Shown here one piece after another: positions 58,708-64,000 of a DNA stretch of 64,000 nucleotides (positions are counted from its first letter, which is position 1; each line of letters begins with the position of its first letter). Source of the DNA: Archangium gephyra (GTDB lineage: Bacteria > Myxococcota > Myxococcia > Myxococcales > Myxococcaceae). A model generated the notes under the pieces. It saw only the letters and a program-made list of their open reading frames with translations. It was not told the origin of the DNA and made no database searches. Position numbers and translations under genes: made by a program. The stretch spans positions 84,733 through 148,732 of the forward strand of contig QFQP01000017.1 of the NCBI GenBank assembly GCA_003243425.1, given 5' to 3'.

Positions 58708-60876
58708 ATGCGCAGCCTGGTCGCCGCCCTCACGCTCGTTGCCTCGACTGCTCTGGCTGTTCCGTGCACCGAATTGCCCGTGCTTTTCCTCGTTCAGGAC
58801 AAGTCGGGGTCGATGAACTTCGCCCCTGACGGTACGGCGGCCAGCGCGTCGAACCCCTCGAAGTGGAGCATCGCGCGTCAGGTGGTGCCGACGCTGGCGA
58901 GCAACTTCAACAACCGCTTCCGCTTCGCCGCGGCGATGTACCCGACCGACACCGCGACCTTCAATTGCAGCACCGCGTCGATCTACGCGCCCATCAGCAC
59001 CCAGACCTCGGGCATCACCAACGCGTACAACTCGGCGGTGCCCGGCGGCGGTACGCCCACCGCGGCTTCGCTTCAGGCCGTGCGCGCGCACATCAACGCG
59101 CAGAACCTGGCGACGCCCGCGTACGTGCTGCTGATCACCGACGGCCTGCCCAACTGCAACACCTCGCTCGACGCGAACTCCTGCACGCCCACCAGCACGG
59201 CGGCGTGCGGCACCGTGCCTCCTGCGCAGAGCTCGTGCGGCCTCGGCGCCAAGGACTGCCTCGACACGCAGGCCAGCGTTCAGGCCGCCGCCGCGCTCTA
59301 CGCCGCGGGCATCAAGGTCTTCGTGGTGGGCTTCGACAGCACGCTGGTCGCCGGCAACAACAAGGCCGTGCTCGACGCCATCGCTTCGGCTGGCGGCACG
59401 TCGTCGTCGTACTCGGCGTCGAACCAGACGCAGCTGACCAACGTGCTCAACACCATCGCGCTCAACACCGCGACCTGCTGCCAGGACGTCTGCACCGCCG
59501 GCGCCTCGCAGTGCCTGAGCAACGGCTCGCGCCGCACCTGCAGCCTGGACAGCGCCATCGGCTGCACCACGTGGACCACCACGCAGTGCCAGGCCGGCAC
59601 CACCTGCAGCAACGGCACCTGCCAGGGCTGCTCGAACACCTGCACCGCCGGCGCGGCCCGCTGCGCGTCGAACGGCAACGTCGAACAGTGCGTGGCCAAC
59701 GCGCAGGGCTGCACCTCGTGGCAGACCGCCGACACCTGCGGCTACGGCGAGATCTGCGCCTCGGCCCAGTGCAACTCGTGCCAGGCCTGCACCTCGGGCG
59801 CGTCGCGCTGCACGGCGAACGGCATCGAGACCTGCGAGTGGAACGTCATCACCGGCTGCACCTCGTGGCGCGCGGGCACCTGCGCTTCGGGCAGCGTGTG
59901 CACCAACGGCAGCTGCACGGCCTGCAACACCGCGTGCACCGCCGGCGCCAAGCGCTGCGCCAACAAGACCGTCGAGACCTGCGTGGCCAACGCGCAGGGC
60001 TGCACGTCGTGGCAGGCAGGTGAAACCTGCACCGACTTCTGCAGCGGTGGCGCGTGCGGCACCTGCGGCACCAACTGCACCGCCGGCCAGACGCGTTGCC
60101 AGGGCGCCAACGGCGTCGAGACCTGCATCATCGACGCGAACTCCTGCCCCGCGTGGGGCCCGGCGCAGCAGTGCGCGCCCAACAGCTACTGCGCCAACGG
60201 CAGCTGCATGACCTGCGCGACGTCGTGCACCCAGGGCGCGAAGCGCTGCGGCGCGAGCGGCACCACCGAAGAGTGCCGCCTCGACAGCATGGGTTGCACG
60301 GCGTGGGCGCAGACCGGTCAGTGCGACGTGGGCGGTGGTGAGCGTTGCGACATGGGAGTCTGCATTCCTCCCTGCCCGGTGATCTGCGAGCCCGGTGCGC
60401 GTCAGTGCAGCGCGAACCGCCCGCAGAGCTGCCAGGCCGGCCCGTCGGGTTGCTACGTGTGGCGCGACGAGACCGCGTGCGGCTCGGAGCAGGCGTGCGT
60501 CGGCGGCAACTGCGAAGACTCGTGCGGCAGCGGCGAAATCGAGTTCTGCCCCAACGGCAAGGAGTGCGTCGGTCTGCCTGAAGGCCGCTTCTGCCTGTCG
60601 ACCGATGGGGGTGTCGGCGGCGGCGCGGGCGGTGGCGACGGCACCACGGGCGGCGGCAACGGCTCGGGGACTGGCGGCGGTTCAGGGGCGGGCAACGGCG
60701 CCGACGGTGGCTCCAACTCCAACGGCTCGGGCAGCGAGACGACCGAGCCGGGTGGCCCTCAGCGCATCGGCGCCGCGGCCATGGGCTGCAACTGCAACAC
60801 CGTCGATGCCGGCGCGGTGCCGCTGCTGGCGATGGGCCTGATGCTGGTGCTGCGCCGCCGTCAGGCCAGGCGCTGA
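58708..60876 (+). CDS. VWA-domain surface protein with Cys-rich repeats and MYXO-CTERM tail
   Basis: A 722-residue exported protein with signal ending STALAVP. A von Willebrand A domain (about 22-260) has the MIDAS motif DKSGSM (31-36) and LLITDGLPN, so it can bind a divalent metal and a partner. Then come about seven Cys modules of about 45 residues with the pattern CTxGAxRC...GCTSW... CxxGxCxxC, and a Gly/Ser-rich stalk. The C-terminus GCNCNTVDAG, hydrophobic stretch and RRRQARR is the MYXO-CTERM layout, closely like the protease tail (GCSCNTVDP). Possible adhesin. Terminator downstream. Confidence 0.87.
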   Translation: MRSLVAALTLVASTALAVPCTELPVLFLVQDKSGSMNFAPDGTAASASNPSKWSIARQVVPTLASNFNNRFRFAAAMYPTDTATFNCSTASIYAPISTQTSGITNAYNSAVPGGGTPTAASLQAVRAHINAQNLATPAYVLLITDGLPNCNTSLDANSCTPTSTAACGTVPPAQSSCGLGAKDCLDTQASVQAAAALYAAGIKVFVVGFDSTLVAGNNKAVLDAIASAGGTSSSYSASNQTQLTNVLNTIALNTATCCQDVCTAGASQCLSNGSRRTCSLDSAIGCTTWTTTQCQAGTTCSNGTCQGCSNTCTAGAARCASNGNVEQCVANAQGCTSWQTADTCGYGEICASAQCNSCQACTSGASRCTANGIETCEWNVITGCTSWRAGTCASGSVCTNGSCTACNTACTAGAKRCANKTVETCVANAQGCTSWQAGETCTDFCSGGACGTCGTNCTAGQTRCQGANGVETCIIDANSCPAWGPAQQCAPNSYCANGSCMTCATSCTQGAKRCGASGTTEECRLDSMGCTAWAQTGQCDVGGGERCDMGVCIPPCPVICEPGARQCSANRPQSCQAGPSGCYVWRDETACGSEQACVGGNCEDSCGSGEIEFCPNGKECVGLPEGRFCLSTDGGVGGGAGGGDGTTGGGNGSGTGGGSGAGNGADGGSNSNGSGSETTEPGGPQRIGAAAMGCNCNTVDAGAVPLLAMGLMLVLRRRQARR

Positions 60877-60900
60877 TCAGCTGATGACTTCGTGAAGTCC

Positions 60901-60940
60901 ACGAAGGCGTCGCTCACTCCGAGCGGCGCCTTCGTCGTTT
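60901..60940 (+). terminator. Strong hairpin terminator after the VWA gene
   Basis: A stem ACGAAGGCG/CGCCTTCGT plus an inner CGCTC/GAGCG stem with one T-G mismatch and a 5-base loop, followed by CGTTT. It begins 25 bp after the stop codon. The convergent DUF6515 gene ends 11 bp further, so it may act both ways. Confidence 0.8.
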
Positions 60941-60950
60941 CCGCGCGAGC

Positions 60951-61448
60951 TCAGTACGGCGACGTCACCACCACCCACGCGGCGCGCCAGCCGTCCCACA
61001 TGAACCAGTTGCCGTTCGAGAACGCGTACGTGTTGCCGTTGATGACCTGCTGTTCGGCGCCGTACGGCAGGCTCGCCACGGTCGCGCCGATGGGCGCCGA
61101 CACCACCTGATAGCCACCCGGCGCCGTCGAATAGAAGAAGCCGTCGGCGTAGTAGTACGAGGCCGCGCCCACCGAGAGCGCGACGAAGCCGAGCGGCAAC
61201 GCAGGCACCACGCGCACGACCGGGCGATACGGCCGCGGGTGAATGCGCACGTACGGCGCTGGCCGCACCACCGCCATCGGCGGCGGCCGCACCACGACAT
61301 GCGGCGGCCTGACCACCACGCGCGGAGGCCTCGGCGCGGGAACGACGGCGTGCACGGGCCTTGCGGGGTGCCAGCCACCACCATGCGGAGGCCGCGCCTG
61401 CGCCAGCGCCGAGATGCCAGTCACTGCTGCGAGAAGGAGCTTCTTCAT
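60951..61448 (-). CDS. DUF6515 family exported protein
   Basis: A 165-residue protein with an AGGAGGAAGG ribosome site directly before the ATG and signal ALAQA. After a Pro/Arg/Val-rich stretch (PPRVVVRPP repeats) and one hydrophobic segment, it shows YYYADGFFYSTAPGG, then VVSAPIGATVASLP and VINGNTYAFSNGNW, the DUF6515 pattern seen in proteobacterial envelope proteins. Function unknown. Divergent from the ECF sigma gene across 143 bp. Confidence 0.75.
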   Translation of the reverse strand: MKKLLLAAVTGISALAQARPPHGGGWHPARPVHAVVPAPRPPRVVVRPPHVVVRPPPMAVVRPAPYVRIHPRPYRPVVRVVPALPLGFVALSVGAASYYYADGFFYSTAPGGYQVVSAPIGATVASLPYGAEQQVINGNTYAFSNGNWFMWDGWRAAWVVVTSPY

Positions 61449-61591
61449 GACCTTCCTCCTGTTCAGGTCCAACACGCGCTTCGACGCGAAGTTGCCTCCG
61501 CGCATTCGCCCCCTGCCCGTTCCGTAAGGACGCGGTACGTAAATGGAACACGGTGGATCGCCGGGCTTGCCCCCGGCAACCAACGGGTGCG

Positions 61592-62200
61592 ATGACCGCC
61601 CTCGCTCTCCCTCTCGGGCACATGCCGAACGACCTCGCTGCCACGGCAGACCCGCTCCGTACCCTTGCGCTGGCCGCGCGAGATGGCGAAAGCCTTGCCT
61701 TTACGCAGCTTTACGAGCGCACTCGGGAACAAGCCTGGCGCGTTCTGTACCGGGTGGTGGGGCAGAGCCCCGACCTGGAAGACCTGGTTCAAGAGGCCTA
61801 CATCCAGCTCATGCGGGCGCTCAAGACGTATCGGGGCGATTCGCGCGTCACCACGTTCCTGCACCGGGTCTGCGTCAACGTGGGGCTCATGCACCTCCGC
61901 GGCAAGCGCCGCAAGAAGGAGGAGACGACCGACGAGCTGCCCGAACACTCGACGGACGAGACCCACGACCCGGAGCGCGCCGCGCAGGTCAAACAGGCCG
62001 CGTCGCTGGTGCAGAAGGCGCTCGCCACGCTGAGCGAAGAGAAGGCGCAGGTGTTCGTGTACCACGAGCTGCTCGGCCTCAAGCCCGAGGAGATCTCGGA
62101 GCTGGTCGACTGCCCGGTGAACACCGTGCGCTCGCGCCTCAACCGGGCGCGCATCGACTTCACCTCCGTCGTCGTGACATTGAAGCGGGGCGAAACATGA
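61592..62200 (+). CDS. ECF RNA polymerase sigma factor
   Basis: A 202-residue sigma-70-family factor, start chosen at 61592 (61622 is the alternative). Region 2 (about 30-100) includes FTQLYERTREQAWRVLYRVV, EDLVQEAYIQLMRAL and TFLHRVCVNVGLMHLRGK. Region 4 (about 135-190) includes LSEEKAQVFVYHELLGLKPEEI and NTVRSRLNRAR. It recruits RNA polymerase to stress-response promoters. ATGA overlap links it to the FecR-domain anti-sigma protein. I could not fix a target promoter in the upstream region. Confidence 0.92.
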   Translation: MTALALPLGHMPNDLAATADPLRTLALAARDGESLAFTQLYERTREQAWRVLYRVVGQSPDLEDLVQEAYIQLMRALKTYRGDSRVTTFLHRVCVNVGLMHLRGKRRKKEETTDELPEHSTDETHDPERAAQVKQAASLVQKALATLSEEKAQVFVYHELLGLKPEEISELVDCPVNTVRSRLNRARIDFTSVVVTLKRGET

Positions 62201-63660
62201 AGCACCTCGCCGCCGACACGCTGTGGAGCTTCGCCCGCGAGGAGCTGGCTGCCGAGGAGCGCGCCCAGGCGCAGCTTCACCTCGACGCCTGCGCCGAGTG
62301 TCGCGCGTCGCTCGCAGACGTGACGATGGCGACGGGGCTGCTGTCGGTGTTGCCGGAACCTCCGCCGATGCCCGAAGCGATGGCGCGCCGCGTGGGTCAC
62401 TCGCTGGCCGACGCCGCCGACGCACGTGCGGCCACCCGTTTCACGTCGTGGTGGAGTTCGCTGTTCACGCCGCGCTTCGTGCTCGCGGCGGCGCTGGGCG
62501 TGGTGCTGGTGACGGTCGCTGCCTGGTGGCTTGCGCCCCGCGCCGAAGTGGCGCCGCTGCCGGCGCCTTCGCCCGAGCAACTGGCGCTGCCGACGCTTCC
62601 TGCGCCCGTCGCGCCCGAGCTCGCGCCGCCGACGGTGACCCCCGCGCCGCCCGCGAAGAAGCTGTCGGTGACGGTCGCGCGCGCCCACAAGTCGACGACG
62701 CAGAAGGCGCAGGTGCTGGCCGAAGGCACCACGGTGACCACGCAGACCGGCGGCAGCGCGTGGCTCAACCTGCCCGACGGCTCGCGCGCCGGGCTGACCA
62801 GCGCGTCTGAAGTGAAGCTCGCCACGCTCGAAGAGAAGGCGCTCACGCTGGACATCGCGAAGGGCAGCCTCGCGCTCGTGGTGCCGCACCGGGAAGACCG
62901 CGTGTTGACGGTGCGCGCCGGCGACGTGGAAGTGGTCGACCTCGGCACGAAGTTCCTCGTGTCGCGTGAACCGAACCGCACCTTCGTGGCCGTGGAAGAG
63001 GGCGTGGTGTCGGTGAAGACGCCGTCGGGCGCGCGGGAAGTCCGCGCTGGCAGTGCGGTGACCTGGTCGAACGGCACGCTCACCGAGACCGATTGGGAGC
63101 CCGCGCCGCCGGTCGCGCAGGCACCGGTGACGAACACGCCAGCGCCCGAGCGCGAGAGCATCGCCCGCCTCGACCAGCTCGATGAAGACGGCGAAGACGA
63201 CGCGCCACCTCCACCCGAAGACGCAGCGCCGGTGCTCGAGAAGCGCGACGAGCAGCGGCCCGACACGAAGCCGGTCGGTATGGATAAAGAGTGGGCGACG
63301 CCGCCTCCGCCCAGTGCGCCGAAGCCGCCCGCGCCGCGCATCGTGGGCGTGGTGAAGCCGAGCGACAGTGGTTTCTCACTCAAGAAGCTCGAGCGGAAGC
63401 TGCGTGCGGCGGGCGCGCGCTTCGGTGCGTCGAACCGTCGTGACGCAGAAGTTCGCAACATCACCATCTCGGCCGACGCGGGCGATTGCCGCTACGCGCT
63501 CGACCTGGTCGACAAGTGGCTCGCGGCGCCCATCACGTCTTCGCCGAATGAGCCCGTCATGCGCCGCACGGTGAAGGCGCAGCAGATCAAGTGTCTGCTT
63601 CGTCTGGGCCGCACGGAAGAAGCGACAGCGTTGCAGCGTCAGCTCGATCCACTGCCCTGA
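62197..63660 (+). CDS. Anti-sigma factor with zinc finger, membrane helix and FecR domain
   Basis: A 487-residue protein overlapping the sigma gene (ATGA). The N-terminal ZAS-type anti-sigma module carries HLDACAEC, a transmembrane helix (about 90-110, AAALGVVLVTVAAWW) follows, then Pro-rich sequence. The FecR domain (about 155-290) has AQVLAEGTTVTTQTGGSAWLNLPDGS and GDVEVVDLGTKFLVS. The C-terminal part (about 300-487) is Pro/Glu-rich and ends in a repeat-like alpha domain. The protein holds the sigma factor at the membrane and releases it on an envelope signal. It is longer than common anti-sigma factors. Confidence 0.85.
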   Translation: MKHLAADTLWSFAREELAAEERAQAQLHLDACAECRASLADVTMATGLLSVLPEPPPMPEAMARRVGHSLADAADARAATRFTSWWSSLFTPRFVLAAALGVVLVTVAAWWLAPRAEVAPLPAPSPEQLALPTLPAPVAPELAPPTVTPAPPAKKLSVTVARAHKSTTQKAQVLAEGTTVTTQTGGSAWLNLPDGSRAGLTSASEVKLATLEEKALTLDIAKGSLALVVPHREDRVLTVRAGDVEVVDLGTKFLVSREPNRTFVAVEEGVVSVKTPSGAREVRAGSAVTWSNGTLTETDWEPAPPVAQAPVTNTPAPERESIARLDQLDEDGEDDAPPPPEDAAPVLEKRDEQRPDTKPVGMDKEWATPPPPSAPKPPAPRIVGVVKPSDSGFSLKKLERKLRAAGARFGASNRRDAEVRNITISADAGDCRYALDLVDKWLAAPITSSPNEPVMRRTVKAQQIKCLLRLGRTEEATALQRQLDPLP

Positions 63661-64000
63661 GGGCACTCGCTGTCTGTCCGAAGCGTGTTTGTTCAGGCGT
63701 TTGACGCGACGACGGCTGCCATCAGGGTGAGCGGTGCGTTCGGGTGTCGGATGCCGTGCTCGCTTCGCACGAGCCCCGCGACCTCGAAGCGAAATTCCGC
63801 GCAACTGGCCAGCGGGTTGGGAGCGGATCCGGCCCGAACGACAGGCCAGAACGACGATTGCTCACTTCTCGGTCGAAGCAACGGTGCCTGCCCGCGCTGG
63901 GCACCGCTCGAGACCCATCACCCGCTGCCTTCCTCAGGGAGTAGTTCAACCAATCGTTGAAACTGATTCACCAACTCTGTGACTACTGGGAAAGACCCGC
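63661..64000. other. 340-bp stretch without a recognisable gene
   Basis: Only short overlapping frames are present. They have no family resemblance and share the repeat of copy B. Base composition becomes less GC-rich near the window end (from about 63935), which suggests a promoter or regulatory region beyond. I see no RNA gene. Confidence 0.5.
63765..63855 (+). repeat. Dispersed intergenic repeat, copy B
   Basis: Corresponds to copy A at 29440-29535. Shared blocks include GCGCAACTGGC and the 18-bp near-identical segment at 63821-63838. It lies downstream of the FecR-domain gene, in non-coding sequence. Confidence 0.6.

Noticed and set aside
61505..61560. ECF autoregulatory promoter (GGAAC ... 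CGTC) between the DUF6515 and sigma genes
   Set aside because: GGAAC-type hexamers occur on both strands but no matching -10 was found at proper spacing.

Overview
The window is about 64 kb of very GC-rich bacterial DNA and almost certainly comes from a myxobacterium (Myxococcota). Four things point there: three genes of the myxobacterial DUF2378 (TIGR02265) paralogue family; two or three secreted proteins ending in MYXO-CTERM-like tails (small Cys motif, hydrophobic stretch, Arg-rich end); long Gly-rich and Cys-rich repeat lipoproteins and surface proteins; and many two-component, ECF-sigma and lipid-modification genes. By my reading about 50 genes end overwhelmingly in TGA, with three TAA stops and one ordinary TAG stop. 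No rRNA, tRNA, CRISPR array, insertion sequence or prophage was recognised. This looks like chromosomal backbone carrying some decaying genes.

Layout. 1-6.8 kb: a truncated unknown gene, a lipid-anchored trypsin-like protease with a 21-bp VNTR, a PLP aminotransferase, a zinc-ribbon methyltransferase, and a membrane-protein/PhoD phosphatase pair. 6.8-10.5 kb: a DUF1592 (two CxxCH)/DUF1552 operon. 10.6-17.5 kb: a scramblase-like protein, two DUF2378 genes, a DUF2804 protein and a repeat lipoprotein. It also holds two decayed loci: a LysR/NTF2/SDR locus collapsed by deletion, and a SUFU-domain gene cut by an amber codon next to a DUF2384 antitoxin-like gene. 17.5-24.8 kb: divergent fatty acid desaturases, membrane proteins, a Cys-rich lipoprotein, an outer-membrane beta-barrel and a peptidoglycan-binding protein. 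24.9-29.2 kb: a catalytically degenerate PilT-like ATPase fused to a DUF1963 domain, then a histidine kinase/sigma-54 activator pair.

29.6-32.5 kb: a YtrA-type GntR regulator with a clear palindromic operator, driving an ABC-2 exporter whose ATPase gene has an in-frame amber codon. 32.5-38.4 kb: an envelope-glycan gene set (ABC exporter, GT2-methyltransferase fusion, two GT-C membrane transferases), mostly joined by 4-bp overlaps. 38.4-46.8 kb: PEGA and DUF481 proteins, a sterol-desaturase-type enzyme behind a TetR-like palindrome, a third DUF2378 gene, HAF-like surface proteins, and a YfiR-like/TonB-receptor pair. 46.9-50 kb: a 1035-residue lipoprotein with twelve Cys-rich repeats. 50-54 kb: a ClC channel, a metallophosphoesterase and a secreted unknown. 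54-56.4 kb: a possible alkylation-repair locus, in which an Ada-type four-cysteine motif is fused to a 2OG-Fe(II) oxygenase and followed by AlkB. 56.4-63.7 kb: a GAF histidine kinase, a VWA/MYXO-CTERM surface protein, a DUF6515 protein, and an ECF sigma factor with a ZAS/FecR-type anti-sigma protein.

Most striking for follow-up are two otherwise intact genes each interrupted by a single in-frame TAG in a genome segment that hardly uses TAG, the LysR/NTF2 deletion scar with a Tyr-to-Ser change in the adjacent SDR, the Ada-like/2OG-Fe(II) fusion beside AlkB, and the PilT-like/DUF1963 fusion.
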